Shown one piece after another: positions 1-7,050 of a stretch of DNA of 16,764 nt. The DNA comes from QHXQ01 sp036389375 (GTDB lineage: Bacteria; Acidobacteriota; Blastocatellia; Pyrinomonadales; Pyrinomonadaceae). The number at the start of each line of letters is the position of its first letter. Position 1 is the stretch's first letter. The DNA is taken from assembly GCA_036389375.1 (NCBI GenBank), contig DASVQA010000088.1, forward strand, positions 1 through 16,764. The letters run 5' to 3'. The translations under genes were made by a program, and so were the position numbers. Under the pieces are notes generated by a model. It was not told the origin of the DNA. It saw only the letters and a program-made list of their open reading frames with translations, and ran no database searches.

Positions 1-135
1 GTCGGCGTGCCGTGCAAACTCGGCGCGCGCGGGCTGGAACAGATCATCGAGATCAATTTGACGACGGAAGAACGCATCGCCTTGCAGAAAAGCGCCGCCT
101 CCGTGCAGGAACTCATCAACGTGCTCGGCATCTAG
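1..135 (+). CDS. mdh: Malate dehydrogenase, C-terminal fragment (5' end outside window)
   Basis: The first 44 codons are open from the window edge and end in TAG at 133-135. The peptide starts VGVPCKLGARGLEQIIEI, continues with a TTEERIALQKSA-type segment and ends ELINVLGI. This matches the C-terminus of LDH-type bacterial malate dehydrogenases, where a VPxxLGxxGxExIIEI strand is followed by a helix of the form L(T/S)xEExAxLxKSAxxV. The enzyme interconverts malate and oxaloacetate with NAD in the TCA cycle, in the cytoplasm. Catalytic and NAD-binding parts lie outside the window, so the assignment rests on the tail alone. Lactate dehydrogenase of the same fold is the main alternative, but the IIEI plus QKSA tail favours Mdh. 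A strong inverted-repeat terminator follows 24 bases after the stop. Succinate dehydrogenase, another TCA enzyme, lies about 7 kb downstream on the other strand. Confidence 0.8.
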   Translation, partial: VGVPCKLGARGLEQIIEINLTTEERIALQKSAASVQELINVLGI

Positions 136-159
136 CCGAGGGCAGGCAGCGTTAGCGGT

Positions 160-222
160 TAAAACAGGTCGGCCGGTTAAAGAGGCACGTGCTGCGCGTC
201 TTTAACCGGCCGACCTGTTTTA
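160..222. terminator. Bidirectional Rho-independent terminator between mdh and the histidine kinase gene
   Basis: A perfect 24-bp inverted repeat (160-183 pairing with 199-222) encloses a 15-nt loop. The GC-rich stem core carries GGTCGGCCGG, and its outer ends are A-runs on the left and T-runs on the right, so an RNA from either strand forms a hairpin followed by U residues. It sits between the stops of two convergent genes (mdh ending at 135 on +, the kinase ending at 236 on -), where a shared terminator is expected. Confidence 0.88.
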
Positions 223-235
223 TCTCAATTCGCCT

Positions 236-1426
236 CTACGCGGTTTTACTGGCCAGCAGTTCGGCGATGGTCTCTTGCAGTTCGTCGCGCAGGACGGGTT
301 TGACGAGGAAGCGGTCGCAGCCGGCGGCGGCGGCTTCGGCTACGACGCTGTCATGGCCGGTGAGCACGATGCTCGGCAGGTTGCGCCAGCGCGGATCGCA
401 TTTCAGCTTTGTGATCAATTCGCCGCCGCTCACTTCGGGCATCGCCCAATCGGTCAGCAACAGGTCAATGCGCGGCTCGCGTTCGAGCAGCGCGAGCGCG
501 TGGGCGGCGCTATCGGCCGTCACCGCTTCGTAGCCCATGCGCTCGACCAACTTGCCGAGCAGCACGCGCAGGTCGGACGTGTCTTCGACGATCAGGACGC
601 GGCGCGTCTGTGCGGCCGGCTCGGCGCGCTCCGTGTGCGCTGGCAACAGGATCGAATAGGTTGCGCCGACCCCGCGCTGGCTGCGGACGGCGACGTTGCC
701 GCCATGCGCAGCGGCGACGCGTTTGGCGATGGCGAGGCGCACGCCGCAGCCGCCAGCGTGGCGGCGGCCGTCCGCCGGTTGCCAGAAGGAGTCGAAGACG
801 TAAGGGAGTTCTTCGGCGGAGATGCCGTCGCTCGTGTCGGTGAAATTGATGATGACGAAACTGCGCCCCTCGTCGCCCCGGCGCGTGCCCGTGATGCCCT
901 GCGCTTCGATGCCGACCGCGCCGCCGTCGCGCGTTGCGTCGAGCGCGCACGCCAGCACGTGCGCCAGCGCCCGCCGCACCTGCCGCGCGTCCCCTGCGAG
1001 CGGCGGCGTACCCGCCGGCACGTGCAGGTTCACTTCCACGCCGCGCAGCGCCGCCTCGCCGCGCACCGGCGCGATCAGTTCTTCGAGCAGGGCGTTGGTG
1101 TCGAGTTGTTCCGGTTCGAGCGCGAGCGGGCGTTCCTGTTGCTGTGCGACTTCGAGCAGATCGTCCACCAAGCGCCGCAGCCGTGCGCCCTGTGCCACGG
1201 CTGAGAGCAACAGTTCACGATCCTCCACGTCGAACGGCTCGCGTGCGCTCAGCTTGGTGTCGAAGAGTTCGAGCAGGGCGAGGATGCTGGCGAGCGGCAG
1301 GCGCACGTCGTGAATGAGCGTGCTGACAAAGCCGCTGCGGACGCGCGCGAGTTCGCGTTCGGCTTCCACCACAGTGTCGGCCTGAGCGCGGACAGGTGAC
1401 GACTCCAACGAATCGGTCTTGATCAT
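236..1426 (-). CDS. Cytoplasmic hybrid histidine kinase with C-terminal receiver domain; degenerate ATP-binding motifs
   Basis: This is a 396-residue two-component protein without membrane segments or signal peptide. A short N-terminal helix leads into a HisKA dimerisation domain (about 25-100) with H-box STLIHDVRLPL, giving His39 as the likely phospho-accepting residue. An HATPase domain follows (about 110-265), then a receiver domain (about 275-394) with acidic pair Glu281/Asp282, phospho-acceptor Asp326 (TDWAMP), Thr356 and Lys376 (LVKP). The receiver is complete. The ATPase domain is not: the N-box position usually Asn is Cys160 (HVLACALDAT), G1 reads DTSDGIS rather than DTGxGI, and G2 reads GGCGVRLAI with Arg where a glycine is usual. 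The F-box FDSFW is kept. It may bind ATP poorly or work through its receiver. No sensor domain is visible, so any input probably comes from a partner protein. The start ATG at 1426 has only a weak ribosome-binding site. Confidence 0.85.
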   Translation of the reverse strand: MIKTDSLESSPVRAQADTVVEAERELARVRSGFVSTLIHDVRLPLASILALLELFDTKLSAREPFDVEDRELLLSAVAQGARLRRLVDDLLEVAQQQERPLALEPEQLDTNALLEELIAPVRGEAALRGVEVNLHVPAGTPPLAGDARQVRRALAHVLACALDATRDGGAVGIEAQGITGTRRGDEGRSFVIINFTDTSDGISAEELPYVFDSFWQPADGRRHAGGCGVRLAIAKRVAAAHGGNVAVRSQRGVGATYSILLPAHTERAEPAAQTRRVLIVEDTSDLRVLLGKLVERMGYEAVTADSAAHALALLEREPRIDLLLTDWAMPEVSGGELITKLKCDPRWRNLPSIVLTGHDSVVAEAAAAGCDRFLVKPVLRDELQETIAELLASKTA

Positions 1427-1521
1427 TCTTCTGTGTTGCCCTTCGGAACTGGAGAGTTAACTAACAGGAGAGAGCGGCCAAGCGCGCGGCACAAACGGGC
1501 GAGTGCCGGCAAGACGGAAGT

Positions 1522-1551
1522 GTATAAATTTTGCGCGTTACGCGCAAGCAA
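1522..1551 (-). promoter_or_regulatory. Putative promoter of the histidine kinase gene with an operator-like palindrome in its spacer
   Basis: On the minus strand TTGCTT (1551-1546) is followed after 18 nt by TTATAC (1527-1522), a plausible sigma70-type pair that would place the transcript start near 1515, about 90 nt before the kinase ATG. The spacer holds a perfect 7-3-7 inverted repeat, TTGCGCG-TTA-CGCGCAA (1531-1547). A dimeric regulator bound there would block polymerase. The boxes are imperfect matches and the call is inferred from sequence alone. Confidence 0.42.
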
Positions 1552-1601
1552 GAAATGACTGAGACGGCAAAAAGTAGCGGACACAAACCGCACAGCCCTG
1601 A

Positions 1602-1628
1602 TTGACGTGTCGCGCGTGGTGGTATAAC
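1602..1628 (+). promoter_or_regulatory. Putative promoter of the secreted glycosidase gene
   Basis: TTGACG (1602-1607) and TATAAC (1623-1628) form a near-consensus pair with a short 15-nt spacer. The transcript would start near 1635, about 40 nt before the GTG at 1677. This TTG is in frame with the gene and could be mistaken for its start codon. Reading it as the -35 box fits better, because the signal peptide begins only at 1677. Confidence 0.45.
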
Positions 1629-1676
1629 AAAGCTCAGCTCTGGCTCGTGCAACCACAATGTGAGGACTGTTTCTGC

Positions 1677-4424
1677 GTGCGCAAACTTTTCATCGTGCGC
1701 TTCACCTATTGTCTCTGTCTGTCGTTGCTCGCCTGCGCGCGTGTACCCGCGCAGGCGGTGCAAGCGCCCGCCGCCGGCATTGCGAAATTTGCGCTACGCA
1801 AGAGCGGGTTGGAACTAGAGCGCACAACGCGGGTGGGCGCGTTCTACGACGTAACGGGACGACGCGCCGCCGCGTTCGGCTATGAGCATCGCGCACTCGA
1901 AGCGTGGGTCTATCCGATGAAGCTGCTCGACGGCTTCGAGCTATCGTTCAGGCTCGCGGGCTACCCGCTCGACATCAGCGGCGCGGACGCGCTCACGCGC
2001 ATCAACACGCGCCCCGAAGCCACGACCTTCATCTACACGCACGCTGCCTTCACCGTCCGTCAGACCGTCTTCGCGCCGATTGACGAACCCGGCCTCGTCA
2101 TGCTGCTCGACGTGCAGAGTGCCTTGCCGCTCACGATCAACGTCACGTTCCGCCCGCGCCTGCGGCTGGCTTGGCCGGCCGGCTTGATGACCGGCAGTCT
2201 CAGTTGGGACGAGCAGGCGCGCGCCTATTTCATCACGGAAGAGACGAAGCGTTTTGTCGGCGTTGTCGGCTCGCCCGCAGCGCGCGACGTGTCCGTGATG
2301 CCTTATCAGGAGGAGCCGCGCGACGTGCCCGCGCGGTTTGTGCTTGAGCCGGATGCACGGTCGCCCGGCGCGCAGTTCATCCCCATCGTCATCGCGGGCA
2401 GCAGCAACGGGCGCGACGAGGCGCAGACCCGTTACGAACGACTGCTGAGTTCAATCCCCGCGCTCTACGAACAGACGGTCGCGCATTACGAACGACTGCA
2501 AGCCGACACCTTGAACATCAGGACGCCGGACGCGCGTTTGAACGAGGCGTTCGCGTGGGCCAAGGTCGGCGTGGATAAAGGCTTGGTGACGAACCCGACG
2601 CTCGGTACGGGGCTGGTCGCCGGTTATCGCACGTCGGGCGCATCGGAGCGACCCGGCTTCGCGTGGTTCTTCGGCCGCGACGCGCTCTGGACGAGTTTCG
2701 CGCTCAACTCGGTCGGCGATTTTGCGACGACGCGCACCGCGCTCGAATTTCTTAAAAAGTTCCAACGCGCCGACGGCAAAATCCCGCACGAGATTTCGCA
2801 ATCCGCCGCGCTCATCCCCTGGTTCACCGATTACGAATACCCCTGGGCGAGCGCCGACGCCACGCCCCTCTACGTCATCGCGCACGCAGACTACTTTCGC
2901 GCGACCGGCGACCGCGAGTTTCTACAACAGAATTGGGACTCGATTCGCAAAGCCTATCGCTTCACCGGGGCGACCGATACGGACAACAACGGGCTGGTCG
3001 AAAACACGAAGTTCGGGCACGGTTGGGTCGAAGGCGGCGGGCTTTATCCGCCGCACGAAGAGATTTACATGCAGGGTCTGTGGGTCGCAGCCGCCGATGC
3101 GCTGGCCGGTCTGGCAGACGCGTTGGGCGATGCGTCTTTGGCCGCGCAGGCGCGCCAGAGCGCCGCCCGCACGCGCGCCGCGATGGAGCAAAGCTACTGG
3201 CTCGACGGGCGCGGCTACTACGCTTACGCGACGAAGCTGCCGGCACAGGCCGCGCCGAAAGCCGATCCCGGCCCGAACCGCGAGCGCAGGCAGGCGCGCA
3301 TGGACGAGTTGAAGTCTGCGCGCCTGTACGACGAAGACACAGTCCTGCCCGCCGTGCCGCTCTGGTTCAAAACTCTGCCCGATGAACATGCGCGCAGCGA
3401 GATCGAGCATCTCGGCAGCGCGCAGCTTGCGACCGATTGGGGCACACGCATCGTCTCGAATCAAAGTCGGCTCTACGATCCGCTCTCATATCACGCCGGC
3501 TCGGTCTGGCCACTGTTCACCGGCTGGGCGAGCATGGCGGCCTACGCTTACGGTCGCCCGCACGTCGGCTATCAGGCGCTCATGGCCAACGCGCAACTGA
3601 CGGAGCAAAACGATCAAGGCTACGTCACAGAGTTGCTGTCGGGCGACTTCAACGCGCCGTTCGGTCGTTCGTCGCATCATCAAATCTGGTCGGAGGCAAT
3701 GGTCATCACGCCGCTCGTGCGCGGTCTGTTTGGCCTCGCGTGGGCCGACGGCGGGCGCGTGCTGCGCTGCACGCCGCAATGGCCGGCCAACTGGAACGAG
3801 GTGTTGCTCGAAAACATCACGTCCGGCCCCGGCCGCCGCGCCTATGATCTGCAACTCAGGCGCGGACGCGGTTTCACGCGCATCACCTTGCGCCCACGCG
3901 CGCCGCTTGCCGCGCCGTCTGCGCCGCCTGAGGCGCGGCTGCAACAGTTGATCATCACGTTGCCGCTGCCGCTCGATGCGCTGTGGCACGGGAGCGAGGG
4001 CGGGCACGCGCGCTCCAGTCTGTTGTTGAATTATGGCGCGAAGCCGAGCGCGGCCGATGCGTCGCTCATCGAAGTCAAAACTAGGGTCGAAGCGGACGGC
4101 GCTGATTTAACGATCCGCTACGACGAGGGCACGGATGTGTACGTCGAGCCGCAGACGTTGCGCGCGGGCGCAGGCAACGAGGGCTTGCGCGTGCTGCGCG
4201 CGCACGCTGAAGCGGACGCGCTGCAACTCTCGCTCGAAGGTTTGGCGGGGCGGACTTATACGCTCGGCGTGCGGACGTGGAAACGGCTCGGCGCAACGAG
4301 CGGCGTAGAGGTGCGACAGACAGGCGATGGCGACGCGCAGTTGGTCGTCGCCTTCGCGGGCCAGCCCGGCGCATACGTGCGTCGAGAGTTAACGCTGCCC
4401 CTCAGCGCGCAGAAGCGGAAATAG
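1677..4424 (+). CDS. Secreted (alpha/alpha)6-barrel glycosidase, glycogen-debranching/GH63-like
   Basis: From the GTG at 1677 the product has 915 residues. That start is chosen because TGAGGA (1661-1666) lies 10 nt upstream and because it opens a typical signal peptide: basic RKLFIVR, a hydrophobic Cys/Leu stretch and a possible cut after VPAQA near residue 27. An N-terminal beta-rich domain (to about 280) precedes a six-hairpin catalytic domain. The latter holds GFAWFFGRDALW with the conserved Asp at residue 335, then DGKIPHEIS, DNNGLVEN, a GHGWVEGGG segment, EEIYMQGLWVAAADAL and SYHAGSVWPLFTGW. A C-terminal beta-rich domain completes it. These motifs resemble amylo-alpha-1,6-glucosidase and GH63-like proteins, which hydrolyse alpha-glucosidic bonds. 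Classical glycogen debranching enzymes are cytoplasmic, so export suggests an extracellular or periplasmic polysaccharide. The exact substrate and catalytic acid/base pair cannot be read with confidence. The gene ends 15 nt from the convergent DUF5989-like gene. Confidence 0.8.
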   Translation: MRKLFIVRFTYCLCLSLLACARVPAQAVQAPAAGIAKFALRKSGLELERTTRVGAFYDVTGRRAAAFGYEHRALEAWVYPMKLLDGFELSFRLAGYPLDISGADALTRINTRPEATTFIYTHAAFTVRQTVFAPIDEPGLVMLLDVQSALPLTINVTFRPRLRLAWPAGLMTGSLSWDEQARAYFITEETKRFVGVVGSPAARDVSVMPYQEEPRDVPARFVLEPDARSPGAQFIPIVIAGSSNGRDEAQTRYERLLSSIPALYEQTVAHYERLQADTLNIRTPDARLNEAFAWAKVGVDKGLVTNPTLGTGLVAGYRTSGASERPGFAWFFGRDALWTSFALNSVGDFATTRTALEFLKKFQRADGKIPHEISQSAALIPWFTDYEYPWASADATPLYVIAHADYFRATGDREFLQQNWDSIRKAYRFTGATDTDNNGLVENTKFGHGWVEGGGLYPPHEEIYMQGLWVAAADALAGLADALGDASLAAQARQSAARTRAAMEQSYWLDGRGYYAYATKLPAQAAPKADPGPNRERRQARMDELKSARLYDEDTVLPAVPLWFKTLPDEHARSEIEHLGSAQLATDWGTRIVSNQSRLYDPLSYHAGSVWPLFTGWASMAAYAYGRPHVGYQALMANAQLTEQNDQGYVTELLSGDFNAPFGRSSHHQIWSEAMVITPLVRGLFGLAWADGGRVLRCTPQWPANWNEVLLENITSGPGRRAYDLQLRRGRGFTRITLRPRAPLAAPSAPPEARLQQLIITLPLPLDALWHGSEGGHARSSLLLNYGAKPSAADASLIEVKTRVEADGADLTIRYDEGTDVYVEPQTLRAGAGNEGLRVLRAHAEADALQLSLEGLAGRTYTLGVRTWKRLGATSGVEVRQTGDGDAQLVVAFAGQPGAYVRRELTLPLSAQKRK

Positions 4425-4439
4425 GTGCGACGGTCAACG

Positions 4440-4598
4440 CTAAAACAGCGTGTAGATGAATGGGGCGAGCGCGGAGCTTTGCGCGAAGACGAGGAGCGCG
4501 CCGAGCAGCAGGAGCACGATGATGATCGGCAGCAGCCACAGCTTTTTGTTCTGCGAAAGAAACAGCCAGATTTCTCCGGCCAGACGCATTTTGCCCAT
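4440..4598 (-). CDS. DUF5989/SxtK-like small membrane protein
   Basis: This 52-residue ORF begins MGKMRLAGEIWLFL. A KKLW segment leads into one very hydrophobic helix (LLPIIIVLLLLGALLVFA, about residues 22-39), and the protein ends SSALAPFIYTLF. The layout matches the DUF5989 family: a short amphipathic N-terminus, a single membrane helix, then AQxSALAPFIYTLF at the extreme C-terminus. Members are typically encoded just after a NodU/CmcH carbamoyltransferase and an SxtJ-family protein, which is the case here (SxtJ gene stop 30 nt upstream). The biochemical role is unknown; a membrane-anchoring or accessory role for the carbamoyltransferase is inference. A second in-frame ATG (4589) could be the true start, since neither has a good ribosome-binding site. 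The small size makes it easy to miss. Confidence 0.82.
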   Translation of the reverse strand: MGKMRLAGEIWLFLSQNKKLWLLPIIIVLLLLGALLVFAQSSALAPFIYTLF

Positions 4599-4628
4599 AC
4601 CGCAATTTTAGCCCGAAGCCGGCCGAAG

Positions 4629-5045
4629 TTAAAACGTGCGCTCGAACTGCTCCTTCGTCTGCCGCGTCTGTTTGCGCGGGAGCCAGTAACTCTCGCTTCT
4701 CGGCTGACGGCGTTTGAGCGGGTCGCGTCTGAGCAGCCGCCCGATCAGGTTGTAGGGCGCGAACACCCCGTAGAACATCAGCCCCAGCAGGATGCGGCTG
4801 TTGACCCAGCCGAGCAGCAGGGCGAGGCGCATCCAGAGCGTGTGGAAGCCACGCGCCAGCGGCGGCACGAGCAGACCCACGAGCAGCAACAACGCGCCCG
4901 TGCCGCCAAGCACCGCGACCAGCGTCAGCCGCCCGCGATGATAGTTCCACGCGGCCAGCAACAGCAGCACGCCCGCGACGATGAGCGCCGTCTTGCGCGC
5001 CTGCGCGTCCGTCACTGTTTGGCGCTCTCCGTGCGGCTCAATCAA
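4629..5045 (-). CDS. SxtJ-family membrane protein
   Basis: The product has 138 residues when read from TTG at 5045. That start is supported by a perfect AGGAGG (5060-5055) nine nt upstream, inside the end of the carbamoyltransferase gene, so the two genes overlap by 8 nt and are probably translationally coupled. The frame stays open further upstream to 5252, but there it only shadows the carbamoyltransferase. Three membrane helices are visible: ALIVAGVLLLLAAW, a glycine/leucine-rich stretch LVAVLGGTGALLLLVGLLV, and ILLGLMFYGVFAPYNLIGRL. After the last come RRDPLKRR and SESYWLPR. The pattern GWVNSRILLGLxFYxxFxPxxLIGRLLRRDPL...SYW is diagnostic of the SxtJ family, named from saxitoxin clusters. 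Its function is not established. The conserved place beside carbamoyltransferases suggests a membrane partner. A GTG at 5012 is an alternative start. Confidence 0.83.
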   Translation of the reverse strand: MIEPHGERQTVTDAQARKTALIVAGVLLLLAAWNYHRGRLTLVAVLGGTGALLLLVGLLVPPLARGFHTLWMRLALLLGWVNSRILLGLMFYGVFAPYNLIGRLLRRDPLKRRQPRSESYWLPRKQTRQTKEQFERTF

Positions 5046-6885
5046 GCTGGAACTCCTCCTGCCACGCCAAATCTTTTTCGCGCAGCGAAATATCCTGATC
5101 GCGTTTAGCCAGCACGTAATCGCCCAGCACGAGCACGTCCATCTCCGTCCGCATGAAGCAGGCGAAAGCCTGTTCCGGCGTGCAGACGATTGGCTCGCCG
5201 CGCACGTTGAACGACGTGTTGACGAGCACGGGGCAGCCGGTCTGTCGCTCAAAGGCGGCGAGCAGGTCGTAGTAGAGCGGATTGTCTTCGCGCCGGACGG
5301 TCTGTATGCGCGCAGAGTAATCTACGTGCGTGACGGCAGGAATGTCCGAGCGGGGCACGTTCAACTTCTCGATGCCGAACAGTCTATGTTCTGCGTCGGT
5401 CATGGGGATGCGGTGCGCTTCGGCGACGGGCGCGACGAGCAGCATGTAGGGCGAGTCGGCATCCAACTCGAAATAATCGCTGACGCGCTCGCGCCGGATG
5501 GACGGCGCAAACGGGCGGAACGATTCGCGGAACTTGATCTTCAGATTCATCTGCGCCTGCATCTGCGCTGAGCGCGGGTCGCCCAAGATACTGCGTGCGC
5601 CTAAGGCGCGCGGGCCAAACTCCATGCGCCCTTGAAACCAGCCGACGACCTTCTCCTGCGCGAGCAGCCCGGCGACGTACTCCGCCAACTCCGCGTGTGC
5701 GAGTCGCCGATAAGTCGCGCCCGTCGTGTCCAGATAGGCGCGTATCTCCTCGTCCGTGTATTCGGGGCCGAGATAAGCGCCGCGCATGCCGTCGGCATGG
5801 ACGCCTTTAACGTGCTCGACGCTGCGTTCGCGGCCGAGATACTGATGCCACGTTGACAAGGCCGCGCCGAGTGCGCCGCCCGCATCGCCCGCCGCCGGTT
5901 GAATCCAGACCTGCGCGAACGGCCCTTCGCGCAGGATGCGCCCGTTGCCCACGCAATTGAGCGCGACGCCGCCCGCCAGACACAGGTTGCGCTCGCCCGT
6001 CTCTCTGTGGACGTGCCGCGCCATGCGCAGCATCGCCTCTTCCGTCACCTCCTGCACAGAGCGCGCCAAGTCCATCTCGCGCTGCGTCAACTCGGCTTCG
6101 GGCCGGCGCGGGCGACCACCGAACAGGCGGTCAAAGTTGCCGTTCGTCATCGTCAGGCCCTGACAGTAGTTGAAATACTTCATATTGAGCCTGAGGCTGC
6201 CGTCGGCGCGCAGGTCAACCAGTTCATCTAAGATCAGCTTGACGTACCTCGGCTCGCCGTAAGGCGCAAGCCCCATCACCTTGTACTCGCCGGAATTGAC
6301 TTTGAAGCCTGTGTAATAAGTGAAGGCGGAATAGAGCAGACCGAGCGAATGCGGAAAGTGGAGTTCCGCGAGCAGGTGCAACTCGTTGCCGCGCCCGCAG
6401 CCGTAACTGCTCGTCGCCCATTCGCCCACGCCGTCCATCGTCAAAACGGCCGCGGACTGAAACGGTGCAGGGAAGAAGGCGCTTGCGGCGTGCGCCTCGT
6501 GATGCTCGGTAAAGAGCACCTTGCCTTTGTACTGACAATGTTCCTCGACCTGCTCACGTATCCACAGCTTCTCTTTCAACCACAGCGGCATGGCCAGCAG
6601 GAAGGAGCGTATGCCGCGCGGCGCGAAGTCAATGTAAGTCTCAAGCAGGCGCTCGAATTTCAGGAGCGGCTTATCGTAGAAAGCGACGTAATCAACCTCT
6701 GCGCCCGCGATCCCCGCGGCCCGCAGGCAATACTCGACCGCGTGCGCCGGGAAGCGATGGTCGTGCTTCTTGCGCGTGAACCTCTCTTCCTGCGCCGCCG
6801 CGACGATGCGCCCGTCGCGCACGAGGCAGGCCGCCGAGTCGTGGTAATAGGCCGAGATGCCGAGAATGTTGGTGGCGCGCGTCAA
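5038..6885 (-). CDS. NodU/CmcH-family O-carbamoyltransferase (SxtI-like)
   Basis: The 615-residue protein covers both domains of the family. The N-terminal part starts with ILGISAYYHDSAACLV and has AAQEERFTRKKHD (about 30-42), the metal-binding HxxxH in EHHEAHAASAF (His128 and His132), Asp151 in LTMDGVGEW, and FKVNSGEYKVMGLAPYG. LCLAGGVALNCVGNG and PAAGDAGGALGAAL follow. The C-terminal carbamoyltransferase domain has GRMEFGPRALGARSILGDPR, FRESFRPFAPS and LVNTSFNVRGEPIV. Family members make carbamoyl-adenylate from carbamoyl phosphate and ATP, then move the carbamoyl group to a hydroxyl on a small molecule or sugar. All recognisable catalytic segments look intact. The acceptor here is unknown: there are no nodulation, antibiotic or toxin genes nearby. 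The start is TTG at 6885, chosen because family members begin within a few residues of ILGISAYYHDSA; the ribosome-binding site is weak. It is the first gene of a trio with SxtJ- and DUF5989-like proteins. Confidence 0.93.
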   Translation of the reverse strand: MTRATNILGISAYYHDSAACLVRDGRIVAAAQEERFTRKKHDHRFPAHAVEYCLRAAGIAGAEVDYVAFYDKPLLKFERLLETYIDFAPRGIRSFLLAMPLWLKEKLWIREQVEEHCQYKGKVLFTEHHEAHAASAFFPAPFQSAAVLTMDGVGEWATSSYGCGRGNELHLLAELHFPHSLGLLYSAFTYYTGFKVNSGEYKVMGLAPYGEPRYVKLILDELVDLRADGSLRLNMKYFNYCQGLTMTNGNFDRLFGGRPRRPEAELTQREMDLARSVQEVTEEAMLRMARHVHRETGERNLCLAGGVALNCVGNGRILREGPFAQVWIQPAAGDAGGALGAALSTWHQYLGRERSVEHVKGVHADGMRGAYLGPEYTDEEIRAYLDTTGATYRRLAHAELAEYVAGLLAQEKVVGWFQGRMEFGPRALGARSILGDPRSAQMQAQMNLKIKFRESFRPFAPSIRRERVSDYFELDADSPYMLLVAPVAEAHRIPMTDAEHRLFGIEKLNVPRSDIPAVTHVDYSARIQTVRREDNPLYYDLLAAFERQTGCPVLVNTSFNVRGEPIVCTPEQAFACFMRTEMDVLVLGDYVLAKRDQDISLREKDLAWQEEFQLD

Positions 6886-6948
6886 AGTCTTGATCAGTTA
6901 TCTGTTAGCGTGGGCGATTTGTGCGGCAGACATAACAAGCGATGAGGG

Positions 6949-6978
6949 AAGATAGTATGCGGGCGAAATGATAGTCAA
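6949..6978 (-). promoter_or_regulatory. Putative promoter of the carbamoyltransferase cluster
   Basis: On the minus strand TTGACT (6978-6973, five of six consensus bases) is followed after 18 nt by TATCTT (6954-6949, four of six). The transcript would begin near 6942, about 57 nt before the TTG start codon. The 165-nt gap between the DUF5818-like gene and this cluster has no convincing terminator, so read-through from upstream is also possible. Confidence 0.38.
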
Positions 6979-7050
6979 ATCACTTCTGTCCGGGGTGACA
7001 CGGCAGATTTTGACCGGTACGGGAGGATGGCGGGCAAGTGGCCCGTGCGC

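Noticed and set aside
275..1204. 309-residue open frame on the plus strand opposite the histidine kinase gene
   Set aside because: It mirrors the kinase codons, has an Arg/Ala/His-rich composition and no family motif; GC-rich DNA often leaves long antisense frames open.
1423..1763. Two short minus-strand frames in the divergent promoter region
   Set aside because: Both cover the promoters and the start of the glycosidase gene, have no motif and lack convincing start sites.
5046..5252. N-terminal extension of the SxtJ-like protein to 207 residues
   Set aside because: The added part only reads the carbamoyltransferase gene in another frame. The TTG at 5045 with AGGAGG gives a normal SxtJ length.
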